From JAHBTB01 sp964451255 (lineage in GTDB: Bacteria > Armatimonadota > Fimbriimonadia > Fimbriimonadales > Fimbriimonadaceae), in contig CAYVHL010000001.1 in the NCBI GenBank assembly GCA_964451255.1, positions 434,001-498,000 of the forward strand: a stretch of DNA of 64,000 bases. Reading direction: 5' to 3'. Every line of letters starts with the position of its first letter. The stretch's first letter is position 1. Below the pieces are notes generated by a model that saw only the letters and a list, made by a program, of their open reading frames with translations, was not told the origin of the DNA and ran no database searches. The translations under genes and the position numbers were made by a program. This document shows positions 33,849 through 41,573 of the stretch, one piece after another.

Positions 33849-34511
33849 ATGTCCTCGTCCATACGGCTCGTGATCGCCGACGACGAACAGGCCTACAGGA
33901 ACGCCGTCCAAAGGTCGCTGACACTCATGCCCGAGTGCCAGTTGATCGCCGCGTGCAAGGACGGCCAAGAGGCCCTGGAAGTCTGCCTGAACGATCCACC
34001 CGACGTCCTTCTGACCGACATCAACATGCCGCGCATGAACGGGCTCGAACTCGTCGGGCGACTGCTGAAAAAAGAAAAAGACGTCAAAGTCGTCGTCCTC
34101 ACCGTGAACGAGGACGATGAGACGGTGTTTGAGGCGTTCCGGGCCGGCGCGTTGGGCTATCTGCTCAAGACCAGCACCCCCCAAGAGGTCATCGAGGCGA
34201 TCCGGTTGGCGCACCGCGGCGAGGCCAAGATCACGCCTAAGATCGCCACGAAGGTGATCGAAGACTTCCGACGGGTCAAGGACGATGAGGAGACGGACGA
34301 CACGGAACTCTATGTCCTCAGCGACCGGGAGACCGAGATTCTTGAGCTCATCGCCAAAGGAATGAGGAACAAGGAGATCGCCAACCACCTGAGCATCGCG
34401 GAGAAAACGGTCAAGAACCACGTCAGCAACATTCTCAAGGCTCTCCAAGTCAACTCACGGACCGAGGCGGCCATGAAGGCCGTCCGTGCGAGGTTAGTGC
34501 AGGGAAACTAA
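33849..34511 (+). CDS. NarL/FixJ-family response regulator (REC-LuxR)
   Basis: The 220 residues have a receiver domain with D11/D12, phosphoacceptor D57 (LLTDINMPRMNG) and K107 (GYLLKTSTP), followed by an acidic linker (KDDEETDDTE). The LuxR-type helix-turn-helix is at about 155-215 (LSDRETEILELIAKGMRNKE, SIAEKTVKNHVSNILKAL). It is a DNA-binding output regulator. No kinase is adjacent, so it is an orphan in this window. The longer frame upstream of 33849 is antisense to the ABC ATPase gene and not coding. Confidence 0.93.
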   Translation: MSSSIRLVIADDEQAYRNAVQRSLTLMPECQLIAACKDGQEALEVCLNDPPDVLLTDINMPRMNGLELVGRLLKKEKDVKVVVLTVNEDDETVFEAFRAGALGYLLKTSTPQEVIEAIRLAHRGEAKITPKIATKVIEDFRRVKDDEETDDTELYVLSDRETEILELIAKGMRNKEIANHLSIAEKTVKNHVSNILKALQVNSRTEAAMKAVRARLVQGN

Positions 34512-34539
34512 CCGGGCCAGGCGACTGGCCGTCCGAAGA

Positions 34540-34569
34540 ATAAAGAGAAAAACCGACAGAGCCGGTCGG
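34540..34569 (-). terminator. Intrinsic terminator of the VOC gene
   Basis: On the minus strand, CCGAC/GTCGG (34569-34553) is followed by TTTTTCTCTTTATT. The stem begins 6 nt after the stop at 34575. A separate plus-strand hairpin (GGCCAG/CTGGCC, 34515-34530) follows the response regulator gene without a U-run. Confidence 0.65.
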
Positions 34570-34574
34570 ACGGG

Positions 34575-35051
34575 TCACCCACGTCTGGCCGCTTCTATGG
34601 CGGCGATGTCGATCTTCTGCATCGTCATCATCGCCTCGAAGGCCCGTCGCCCCTCTTCGCCCCCGGCGGCGAATGCGTCCGTCAGTGCGCGCGGTGTGAT
34701 CTGCCAAGAAAGGCCCCACCGGTCTTTGCACCAGCCACACTCACTTTCCTCTCCGCCGTTGTCCACGATGGCGTGCCAGTATCGGTCCGTCTCTTCTTGA
34801 TCGTCCGTCGCGACTTGGAAGGAGAACGCCTCAGAATGCTTGAAGATCGGGCCGCCGTTGAGCCCAATGCATGGGATTCCGAGGACGGTGAAGATCACTG
34901 TCAAGACGTCGCCCTTCTTTCCAGAAGGATAGTCCGAGGGCGCCTCGAAGACATCTATCACCTCGCTGTCAGGAAAGGTCGCCGCATAAAATCGGGCGGC
35001 TTCCAGCGCATCCTTGTCGAACCAGAGGCAGATCGTGTTCTTTGCGGTCAT
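34575..35051 (-). CDS. VOC-superfamily protein (PhnB/glyoxalase-like)
   Basis: The 158 residues match the PhnB-like VOC proteins often labelled '3-demethylubiquinone-9 3-methyltransferase': ICLWFDKDALEAARFYAATF, IPCIGLNGGPIFKHSEAFSF, and CGWCKDRWGLSWQITP. This domain pattern is common and no reaction is firmly established for it. A C-terminal segment (AFEAMMTMQKIDIAAIEAA) is typical of the group. A terminator follows. Confidence 0.85.
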   Translation of the reverse strand: MTAKNTICLWFDKDALEAARFYAATFPDSEVIDVFEAPSDYPSGKKGDVLTVIFTVLGIPCIGLNGGPIFKHSEAFSFQVATDDQEETDRYWHAIVDNGGEESECGWCKDRWGLSWQITPRALTDAFAAGGEEGRRAFEAMMTMQKIDIAAIEAARRG

Positions 35052-35159
35052 GTTTGTTGCTCTCGTAAGCCGATGTTCGGGTCACCAATTTCTTGAGTCT
35101 CATTTTGCCTCAAGCGGAAAAAGTGGTGAACTCTAGAACGGAGCCCGCGTTTGAGCCAG

Positions 35160-35264
35160 GTGGCGATAACGCTAAGAAGCGTCCCGACAGGCGTAAAGCC
35201 GTCGAGGACGCGACCGCAACATAAGCAAAGACACTGTGGCCGGGACTAACCCGGCCATTTTTTT
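35160..35264 (+). ncRNA. Candidate structured RNA ending in a strong intrinsic terminator
   Basis: The 211-bp gap 35052-35262 holds no supported reading frame but has strong plus-strand secondary structure. Bases 35179-35211 fold as GCGTCC-CGAC-a-GGC, loop GTAAA, GCC-GTCG-a-GGACGC (13 pairs). An alternative helix ACGCT/AGCGT (35169-35173 with 35178-35182) competes for the 5' arm. Bases 35237-35257 form a perfect 8-bp TGGCCGGG/CCCGGCCA stem followed by seven Ts. Both flanking genes are on the minus strand and no plus-strand gene follows for kilobases, so the terminator would end an independent small RNA. The 5' end is unknown, and the hairpin could also stop the APH gene on the other strand. 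I match no known RNA family. Confidence 0.4.
35237..35264 (+). terminator. Rho-independent terminator (plus strand)
   Basis: Perfect 8-bp stem with a 5-nt loop (ACTAA) and seven Ts at 35258-35264. The last Ts overlap the stop codon of the minus-strand APH gene. On the minus strand the trailing bases are only moderately U-rich. Confidence 0.75.
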
Positions 35265-36126
35265 ACGTTCCTGGATCTAGACGCTCGAGGGCCACGACCA
35301 GTTCCGTCCAGGGTGGGAGAAAGTCTTCAGACGCCCACAGGACGGAGATCACGGCGACGACGAACCCCCACCCCCAGACCCTGTCCCAAGGCTCGCCAAG
35401 TTCCCGGGTGAACAATTCAAGCCGCCTTCGGGTGAGTGCGAACATTTCATCTCCTGATGGCAAACGGTCGACCATGTTTCGGAGAAACGCGCCAGGCTCG
35501 ACCGCCGGATCGCACCACATTCCCTTCGGATCGACTGCCACCCACTCGCCGTTGTGCCTGATGATGTTGAAATGGTGCAAGTCTCCGTGGACGAGCGTCC
35601 GGCGGGTCGTCGTCGCTTCCAGCCGACGGAAGAGGTCTTGGGCCCGTTCGATATTCTCGGGAGCGACCGGCACTTTGTCCATGTCTGCCTCCATGAGGGA
35701 TTCGAACCAGCGGTCCATCCCCCAGACCTCGGCCCAGGGGGCCGCCTGCAGCCGACGCGAGACATCGGCCTGGACCCGCAGGTGCTCTTCGTCTGACATC
35801 CTGGCCTGGTCCAAGGTCGGGCCATGGGCCAAGGGCATCAAGAACCCGCCCGAAGCAGAGTCATGTTCCAAGACCTCTATTCCGCCGATGCCCGAGTGCG
35901 CGACGGCACAGGGTGTGCCGGATTGTCGCTCATCCTCGGCGAGCGGCACCTTGACCACAAACTCTTGGCCGAGCCTGTCCGAGCACCTGGCCACAAGGGA
36001 GCACGTGGCGCCCGGAAGCTGGGCGACAAACCCAAGCCTCCAACGAGCCAAGAGACGCTCAAACTCGACCGTCGCCGCCGCCCACGTCGGTGCGTCGCGC
36101 CAGCCATCGGGGGCGGCGAGATTCAC
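35263..36126 (-). CDS. Aminoglycoside/streptomycin 6-phosphotransferase-like kinase
   Basis: The 287 residues match the APH(6)/hydroxyurea-type kinase family: the N-lobe has EFVVKVPL, the catalytic loop is LVHGDLHHFNIIRHNGEWVA, and the DFG-equivalent segment is VDPKGMWCDPAVEPGAFLRN. It could phosphorylate streptomycin-like aminoglycosides or an unrelated small metabolite. Chromosomal family members are often uncharacterised, so resistance should not be assumed. The GTG start at 36126 overlaps the stop of the Kbl-like gene (GTGA). Confidence 0.8.
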   Translation of the reverse strand: MNLAAPDGWRDAPTWAAATVEFERLLARWRLGFVAQLPGATCSLVARCSDRLGQEFVVKVPLAEDERQSGTPCAVAHSGIGGIEVLEHDSASGGFLMPLAHGPTLDQARMSDEEHLRVQADVSRRLQAAPWAEVWGMDRWFESLMEADMDKVPVAPENIERAQDLFRRLEATTTRRTLVHGDLHHFNIIRHNGEWVAVDPKGMWCDPAVEPGAFLRNMVDRLPSGDEMFALTRRRLELFTRELGEPWDRVWGWGFVVAVISVLWASEDFLPPWTELVVALERLDPGT

Positions 36127-37313
36127 GCGGTCTTATCCCTGGCCCGTTTGAAAGCGGACAGGGCCAAGGCTAGGTCCTCGTCGGTGTGCGCCGCGCTCGG
36201 CATGGTCCGGATGCGCGACTTGCCGAGCCCGACCGTCGGATAGACGATGGCGAGTGCATAGACCCCCTCGTCGAACAGGGACTTTTCCATCGCCTGCGCC
36301 TTGGCTTCGTCGCCGACGTAGACCGGGGTGATCGGTGTCTCGCTGCCCATCGTGTCGAACCCTTCCGCCTGAAGCATCGACTTCCATTTGCGCGTGTTGT
36401 CCCACAGGCGGCGCATGGGCTCGGGGTCGTTCTCCATGACGTCAAGCGACGCGATCAATGCGGCCGCGACCATGGGAGGATGGGCGGTGGAGAACAGGTA
36501 CGGTCGACCGCGGTTGACGAGCCAATCCTTGAGCGGCGCCGACCCCGCGATGTAACCGCCGACGACCCCGAGAGCCTTGCTCAGTGTGCCGAGTTGGATG
36601 TCTACCCTGCCGTACAGGTCGAAGTGCGAGGCGGAACCTGCCCCGTTCTTGCCCAGCACCCCGCTGGCGTGGGCGTCGTCGACCATGACAAAGGCGTCGT
36701 ACCTTTCCGCAAGCTCGACGATCTGGGGCAACGGCGCGATGTCCCCGTCCATGCTGAACACCCCGTCCGTGATGATCATCCGCTTGCCGAAGTGCTGGGC
36801 CTTATTGAGGATCTCTTCGAGATGGCCCATGTCCTTGTGGCCGTAGACCCAACCCTCAGACTTCTTGTACGCCGCTGGTGACAACCGGACACCGTCAATG
36901 ATCGAAGCGTGGTTCAGTTCGTCGCTGATGACGACGTCGTCCTTGGTGAGAACAGCCGGAATGCAACCGCTGTTGGCCGTGAACCCGCTGGTAAAGACGA
37001 GGACAGCTTCCACCTTTTTGAAAGCCGCCAGTCGGCGCTCCAATTCGTCGTGGACTTCCATCGTCCCGCCGATCCAGCGGACCGCCCCGGCCCCGACCCC
37101 CCACCTGTCGAGGGCGGCATGGGCCGCTGCCACGACTTTGGGGTGGTCGGCCAGGCCAAGGTAGTTGTTGCTGGCCAGATTGACGACCGACTTTCCGTCC
37201 ATCGTCACCCGCCCTCCCGCGGGCGTCTCAAGAATCCGTGGCACTTTGTAAAGGTGCTTGTCTTTGAGTTGGCCGATCTCGCCGGTCAACCAATTCTGCA
37301 GGCCCGCGTTCAT
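36123..37313 (-). CDS. kbl: Glycine C-acetyltransferase / alpha-oxoamine synthase (Kbl-BioF family)
   Basis: The 396-residue PLP enzyme belongs to the alpha-oxoamine synthases. The PLP lysine lies in LGTLSKALGVVGGYIAG, the aspartate in MVDDAHASGVLG, and NASNNYLG-like VNLASNNYLGLADHP lies near the start. Kbl (2-amino-3-ketobutyrate CoA ligase) fits best because the length and GKSVVNLASNN segment resemble it. BioF or serine palmitoyltransferase remain possible. No tdh or bio genes are adjacent. Confidence 0.85.
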   Translation of the reverse strand: MNAGLQNWLTGEIGQLKDKHLYKVPRILETPAGGRVTMDGKSVVNLASNNYLGLADHPKVVAAAHAALDRWGVGAGAVRWIGGTMEVHDELERRLAAFKKVEAVLVFTSGFTANSGCIPAVLTKDDVVISDELNHASIIDGVRLSPAAYKKSEGWVYGHKDMGHLEEILNKAQHFGKRMIITDGVFSMDGDIAPLPQIVELAERYDAFVMVDDAHASGVLGKNGAGSASHFDLYGRVDIQLGTLSKALGVVGGYIAGSAPLKDWLVNRGRPYLFSTAHPPMVAAALIASLDVMENDPEPMRRLWDNTRKWKSMLQAEGFDTMGSETPITPVYVGDEAKAQAMEKSLFDEGVYALAIVYPTVGLGKSRIRTMPSAAHTDEDLALALSAFKRARDKTA

Positions 37314-37367
37314 GCCGACCAGTTTAGTCGGTAGCCCGGACGGGCACGGGTACCCGTGGCCGACGGC

Positions 37368-38384
37368 TCACAGATTCTTCTTGGCCCAGCTTGCGATCGC
37401 GTCCAGCGCCTCTGGCAAGGCGGGGCCGAACAATCCCGGGTCGGTCGGTCCCTTGTAGGCCTTCAGGTTATGGGTCGCGTTCGGGATGAGAGCGGCGGTC
37501 GCCTGCGGCATGGCTTTCCTCAAGAGCGGAAAGTCCCTCTCTGCCGAGACCTGGATGTCCTTGTCCCCCTGGACGATCAAAGCTGCCCCCTTCCACGCTT
37601 CCCCAAGTGCGGCCGGGTCGATCGTCATCTCGGAGTGCAACAACCGTGTCGCGTAAGACGGGAAGACAGCGGCGAGGCCGGTGTCCAAGTCTGACGGCAC
37701 CGTGGAGTCCTTGCGGATGGAGGCGACGGCTTCCTTGGTCTGCATGTCGAACCGGTCACGTAACGTCGCGTCTTGAACCTGGGTCTGGAGGCGGTCATGG
37801 ATCTGCTCGATGACCACCGTGCCAAGGTCTCGGCCCGCGCAGGAGACAAGGATGAGCCCCTTTGGTTTGGCCTCTTGTGCGATGGAGAGCGCGATCAACC
37901 CACCCTCGCTGTGGCCCAAGACCGCCGTCCGGTTCGGATCCACCTCAGGGAGGGCCTTCAGCGCGGCAAGACCCGCCGCCGCGTCGCCGGTGAACGCCTC
38001 GAAGCTAAAGAAGTCGTTCCACTCCGCATGATCCTTGGGGAACAAGGACAGATACGTTCCAGGAACGGCCCGCTTGTCGTATCTCAGGCTGGCCACACCG
38101 ACAGAAGCCAGCTTCTCGGCGATGTCCTTCAGGAGTTCGATCTTGAGCTGGCCAGAGTTGCCATCGCGGTCGGTCGGGCCGCTACCCGCCAAGATGAGCA
38201 CCGCCGGTGCCTTCTTTGCCCCCGACGGAGCGAGGAAGGTTCCGACGATCTCAAGCCCCTTGTAGCCCTTGAACTTCAATTCACGCGACACAGGCGCACT
38301 CGGGGCTGTCGTCGAAATGCCTGACGGCGCACAGGCCGTCAACACGCAAGTTGCACCCAGACCAAGAAGGAACACGGCGTTCAC
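37368..38384 (-). CDS. Alpha/beta-hydrolase lipoprotein
   Basis: The 338 residues start with a lipoprotein signal (MNAVFLLGLGATCVLTAC). The alpha/beta-hydrolase core has LILAGSGPTDRDGNSG (oxyanion region), the nucleophile elbow GHSEGG, and the C-terminal histidine in IPNATHNLKAYKG. It resembles the YqiA/BAAT-like group of 'GSGPTDRDGN' hydrolases, often annotated as esterases; the substrate is unknown. The start is GTG (38384), just 4 bp from a double palindrome. Confidence 0.82.
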   Translation of the reverse strand: MNAVFLLGLGATCVLTACAPSGISTTAPSAPVSRELKFKGYKGLEIVGTFLAPSGAKKAPAVLILAGSGPTDRDGNSGQLKIELLKDIAEKLASVGVASLRYDKRAVPGTYLSLFPKDHAEWNDFFSFEAFTGDAAAGLAALKALPEVDPNRTAVLGHSEGGLIALSIAQEAKPKGLILVSCAGRDLGTVVIEQIHDRLQTQVQDATLRDRFDMQTKEAVASIRKDSTVPSDLDTGLAAVFPSYATRLLHSEMTIDPAALGEAWKGAALIVQGDKDIQVSAERDFPLLRKAMPQATAALIPNATHNLKAYKGPTDPGLFGPALPEALDAIASWAKKNL

Positions 38385-38388
38385 AATA

Positions 38389-38407
38389 TGATATCACGAT
38401 GATATCA
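38389..38407 (-). promoter_or_regulatory. Double palindrome (two TGATATCA sites, 11-bp spacing) before the hydrolase gene
   Basis: TGATATCA occurs at 38389-38396 and again at 38400-38407, separated by CGA. Each copy is itself a perfect 8-bp palindrome, and the centres are 11 bp apart (one helical turn), as expected for two dimers or a tetramer binding side by side. The site is only 4 bp from the GTG of the hydrolase and is a candidate operator. The cognate regulator is unknown. Confidence 0.5.
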
Positions 38408-38427
38408 TCCCTCAGGTTGCAACACCT

Positions 38428-38940
38428 CTAGTCACCGCCGATGGACTGGAGGTCGGGCGACCACTTGGGGTCTGGCTGGTGCGTGAGTTGGATGATCCGC
38501 AACATGAAGAAGCCCAGCGCGTCTCCGAACTGCTTGTTGTCCATTCCCTCGCCAGGGCCGGTTACCAAAGGCCCGACGGTGGCGACGCACCCCCACTGGA
38601 CGAGCTTGGTCAGGATGGCACGAACCTTGGGGTCTGGGTTGTGCTTGTCGATGGAATCTTGGTAGACCTTGAGCGGTCGGGGAGTCAGCCTGAACTTGGG
38701 CTTGCACTCGTCGAACACCCGATCCATCTCCGCTATGACCATGGCCCGGGTAGCCACGGCGTCGGCTCCGTGTTCCGTCGTTGCCTTCGGCGCGCCCACG
38801 ATGTTGCTCAGACCCGACTCATATTTGGCAAAAGCCGCCCACATATCGCTCTGCTTGAGCACAGAGGGCGCCGGAGTGGGTGCTTGGGCGCCAGACGTGG
38901 CCGAGACGACGGCCAAGAGGAAGAAGGTGTGTAGTCTCAT
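38428..38940 (-). CDS. Small secreted protein of unknown function
   Basis: The 170 residues start with a signal peptide (MRLHTFFLLAVVSATSGAQA), followed by a Pro-rich segment and a mostly helical body (MWAAFAKYESGLSNIVGAPK, RVFDECKPKFRLTPRPL, LVQWGCVATVGPLVTG). Two cysteines, in DECKPKF and WGCVATV, could form a disulfide. No family is recognised. Its ATG overlaps the mreB stop (ATGA), so it is translationally coupled to mreB and may be a periplasmic cell-shape accessory. Confidence 0.65.
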   Translation of the reverse strand: MRLHTFFLLAVVSATSGAQAPTPAPSVLKQSDMWAAFAKYESGLSNIVGAPKATTEHGADAVATRAMVIAEMDRVFDECKPKFRLTPRPLKVYQDSIDKHNPDPKVRAILTKLVQWGCVATVGPLVTGPGEGMDNKQFGDALGFFMLRIIQLTHQPDPKWSPDLQSIGGD

Positions 38941-39950
38941 GGTATCGGTGTGACGGCCCCACTGGCCACGATCGCGTCCATCTCGTCGAGCGCACGCCCG
39001 GTTCCGATGGCAACGGCATGCAAGGCGTTGTCTGCCACTCGCACGGGAATCTCGGTGACAGAAGAGAGTAGTTTGTCGAGCCCACGCAACAGTGCGCCTC
39101 CGCCAGTGAGGGTGATACCCCTTTCGATGATGTCGCTGGAGAGTTCCGGCGGAGTCACCTCCAAGACCGCGCAGAGTTTCTCGGCGATCTGGCGGACCGG
39201 GTCGGACAGCGCCTCACGGATCTCATCGCTTGAGACCTCGACCGTCCGAGGCAGACCGGCGACAAGGTCTCGGCCACGGATGGACATCCGGAGCTCCTGC
39301 TCCATCGGGTATGCGGAGCCGATTTTGACCTTGACATCCTCGGCGGTCGGGTCGCCGATCGCCAAGTTATAGACGTGCCGGACATGCCGCATGATGGCCT
39401 CGTCCATCTTGTCGCCTCCGACGCGCAGGCTTTGCGAAAGGACGATGCCCCCCATGCTGATGACCGCTATGTCCGTCGTGCCGCCTCCAATGTCGACGAC
39501 CATGTTCCCACCTGGCTGGCTGATCGGCAGGCCGGCGCCGATCGCCGCCGCCATCGGCTCTTCGATGACCTCAGCGTGACCGAAACCGGCTGCCCGTGCC
39601 GCCTTGATGACGGCGCGCCTCTCGACGTTTGTGACCCCACTAGGCACACAAATGAGGGCGAACGGCTTGATGAGCTGGGGTCCGACCGTCTTCTTGCGGA
39701 TGAACTCGAGCATCCGTTCGGTGACGGTGTACTCGGCGATCACCCCCTCGCGCATCGGTTTGATGGCGGTGATATGGCCTGGGGTGCGTCCGAGCATCTC
39801 TCGGGCCGCATGTCCGACGGCAAGGACCCTCTTGGTGTTGTTGGCGATCGCGACGACCGTGGGCTCGCTCAAGACGATGCCCCGGCCCCGCCGGTACACA
39901 AGGATGTTCGCGGTGCCTAAGTCGATCCCGATTGCGGCGACGAGTTTCAA
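38937..39950 (-). CDS. mreB: Rod shape-determining protein MreB (actin homologue)
   Basis: MreB polymerises beneath the inner membrane to guide sidewall synthesis. The 337 residues contain IGIDLGTANILVYRRGRGIV (phosphate 1), VVDIGGGTTDIAVISMGGIV (phosphate 2), and ITLTGGGALLRGLDKLL (adenosine), all conserved. The start is TTG (39950), 12 bp after the murA stop, and the AGGA upstream lies in the murA end. mreC and mreD are not adjacent; the next gene is an unknown secreted protein. Confidence 0.95.
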   Translation of the reverse strand: MKLVAAIGIDLGTANILVYRRGRGIVLSEPTVVAIANNTKRVLAVGHAAREMLGRTPGHITAIKPMREGVIAEYTVTERMLEFIRKKTVGPQLIKPFALICVPSGVTNVERRAVIKAARAAGFGHAEVIEEPMAAAIGAGLPISQPGGNMVVDIGGGTTDIAVISMGGIVLSQSLRVGGDKMDEAIMRHVRHVYNLAIGDPTAEDVKVKIGSAYPMEQELRMSIRGRDLVAGLPRTVEVSSDEIREALSDPVRQIAEKLCAVLEVTPPELSSDIIERGITLTGGGALLRGLDKLLSSVTEIPVRVADNALHAVAIGTGRALDEMDAIVASGAVTPIP

Positions 39951-39962
39951 GTCTGAGTGATC

Positions 39963-41252
39963 CTAGACCACGCTCGCCTCGGCGTTTCGGGACTCGCCCG
40001 CCAACCGCACGATGTCCCCGCCGAGTCCCGTCAACAAAGCCTCGAGATCCTCATAACCCCGGTCAATGTAGTGGACGTTCTTGACGACCGTCTCTCCTTC
40101 CGCCGCCAGACCGGCCAGCACCAGAGCCGCGCCAGCGCGCAGGTCTGTGGCCTCGACCGTGGCGCCGCTCAACGTGGGCACGCCGTTGATCACCACAGAT
40201 TTGCCTTCGGTCCGCATCTTCGCACCCATCCGGTTCAGTTCGTTCACATGCCCGGTGCGTGATTCATAGATGGTCTCTTCGACGATGCTTGGGCCGTCCG
40301 CCAGCGTCAGCAACGCCGATATCGGCTGCTGTATGTCGGTCGGGAATCCGGGATAGGGCATCGTCTTGACCCTGATGCCTTGTGGTCGGCGGGTGCCCGC
40401 GACGCGTACCCAGTCCGGGCCTTCTTCACTGTCGATACCGGACTCGCGCAACTTGTGAACCAGCGCCGCCTGGCTCTCCGGAAGTATGCCGCGCACGGTC
40501 ACGTCCCCGCCGGTTATCGCACCGGCGAGCAGATAAGTCGAGGCCTGGATCCGGTCAGACGGCACAGGGAAATCGACGTCGCCCAGTTCCTTGACCCCCT
40601 TGATCGTGATCGTCGAGGTACCTGCCCCCTCGATCCGTGCTCCCATACGCACCAGGAAGTGGGCCAGGGTGACGACCTCAGGCTCCATCGCCGCGTTCTC
40701 GATGGTCGTGACGCCTTCGGCTAAGGTGGCCGTCGCCATCAGATGCTGGGTCGCGCCCGCGCTCGGTGTGTCGAGATAGATCTCCGCGCCGGTGAGTTTT
40801 GGCGCCTCGGCGATATAGCAACCGTTCCGCAGCTCGACCGTCGCGCCCATCGCCGCCAGTCCCTTCAGGTGGAGGTCGACCGGTCGCGCGCCGATTTTGC
40901 AACCGCCCGGCATCGGAAGCACGGCGTGCCCCACCCGCGCCAGGATTGGGCCGAGCAAATAGAAAGATGTCCGTATGGGCCGCACCATGGCCTCGGTGGG
41001 CTCAAAGCTGTGGATGTGCGAGCAATCCAGAACCAAGTCTTCGCCATGAAGTCGGCTCTTGGTACCGTAGCCTTGAATCAGGCCGAGCTTGATCTCGACG
41101 TCGGAGATCTTCGGCACGCGCCGGAGCACGACCTTGCCTCGGCTCAGAAAGACCGATGAAAGCAAGGCCAAGGCCGCGTTCTTGCTACCGGGCACATCAA
41201 GCCCACCGCGAAGCGGCCGCCCTCCGTTGATCTTCAAAACATCCATTGGCAT
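39963..41252 (-). CDS. murA: UDP-N-acetylglucosamine 1-carboxyvinyltransferase
   Basis: MurA adds enolpyruvate to UDP-GlcNAc, the first committed step of peptidoglycan synthesis and the fosfomycin target. The 429 residues include VPGSKNAALALL, the catalytic cysteine in PMPGGCKIGARPVDLHLKG, and GFPTDIQQPISALLTLADG (DMQ region). AAGGAAGG precedes the ATG at 41252. Retention of the Cys implies fosfomycin sensitivity of the enzyme. mreB follows directly, so wall-precursor synthesis and cell-shape control share an operon. Confidence 0.96.
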   Translation of the reverse strand: MPMDVLKINGGRPLRGGLDVPGSKNAALALLSSVFLSRGKVVLRRVPKISDVEIKLGLIQGYGTKSRLHGEDLVLDCSHIHSFEPTEAMVRPIRTSFYLLGPILARVGHAVLPMPGGCKIGARPVDLHLKGLAAMGATVELRNGCYIAEAPKLTGAEIYLDTPSAGATQHLMATATLAEGVTTIENAAMEPEVVTLAHFLVRMGARIEGAGTSTITIKGVKELGDVDFPVPSDRIQASTYLLAGAITGGDVTVRGILPESQAALVHKLRESGIDSEEGPDWVRVAGTRRPQGIRVKTMPYPGFPTDIQQPISALLTLADGPSIVEETIYESRTGHVNELNRMGAKMRTEGKSVVINGVPTLSGATVEATDLRAGAALVLAGLAAEGETVVKNVHYIDRGYEDLEALLTGLGGDIVRLAGESRNAEASVV

Positions 41253-41411
41253 TGTCCCTTCCTTGGGCTCGGCGTGGTACCGATCGGGCCATTGTACCGG
41301 ACAAATCTACCGGTGCCCCTTCCCGGCGAAAACACCAGGAATCTCCTAAAAAACACGACGATTTTCCGTGCGGCGGCCATCACAGCTTCCTTTTTGCCCC
41401 CGCCACCGTCG

Positions 41412-41550
41412 TATAGTTCAAGGACATGGCGCAGTTTTGTCCGGTGCCATGGGCCGCCCGAGTGGTGGTCCAGCAAGGAGACACCCGTATACGGCCCGAT
41501 CTAATAGCGGTCCGAGGTCTGCACGCCACGGCGTGCAGACCTTTTTTTGG
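41412..41550 (+). ncRNA. Candidate structured leader/small RNA ahead of the HNH gene; the 41253-41573 gap otherwise shows no gene
   Basis: In the 321-bp gap between murA and the HNH gene, TATAGT (41412-41417) is a possible -10. The roughly 125 nt that follow fold into nested helices: CATGGC/GCCATG, GGGCCG/CGGCCC enclosing GGTG-TCC/GGA-CACC, and then a strong terminator at 41516-41548. Transcription would end 25 nt before the HNH ATG, so this looks like an attenuator or an independent RNA. A 48-codon frame (ATG 41426 to TGA 41572) also crosses the terminator and could be a leader peptide. I match no riboswitch family. Bases 41253-41411 show only the murA ribosome-binding site and no other gene. 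Confidence 0.35.
41516..41548 (+). terminator. Strong intrinsic terminator just upstream of the HNH gene
   Basis: GGTCTGCACG and CGTGCAGACC form at least 10 pairs (12 if the loop is reduced), followed by seven Ts (41542-41548). The polarity is plus strand and there is no upstream plus-strand gene, so it presumably acts on a leader or small RNA. Confidence 0.8.
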
Positions 41551-41573
41551 CGCCAGGGCTAGGAGGAGTTGAG

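Noticed and set aside
35263..36126. Acquired aminoglycoside-resistance gene
   Set aside because: Base composition and operon overlap with the Kbl-like gene argue for a native gene, and no mobile element is nearby.
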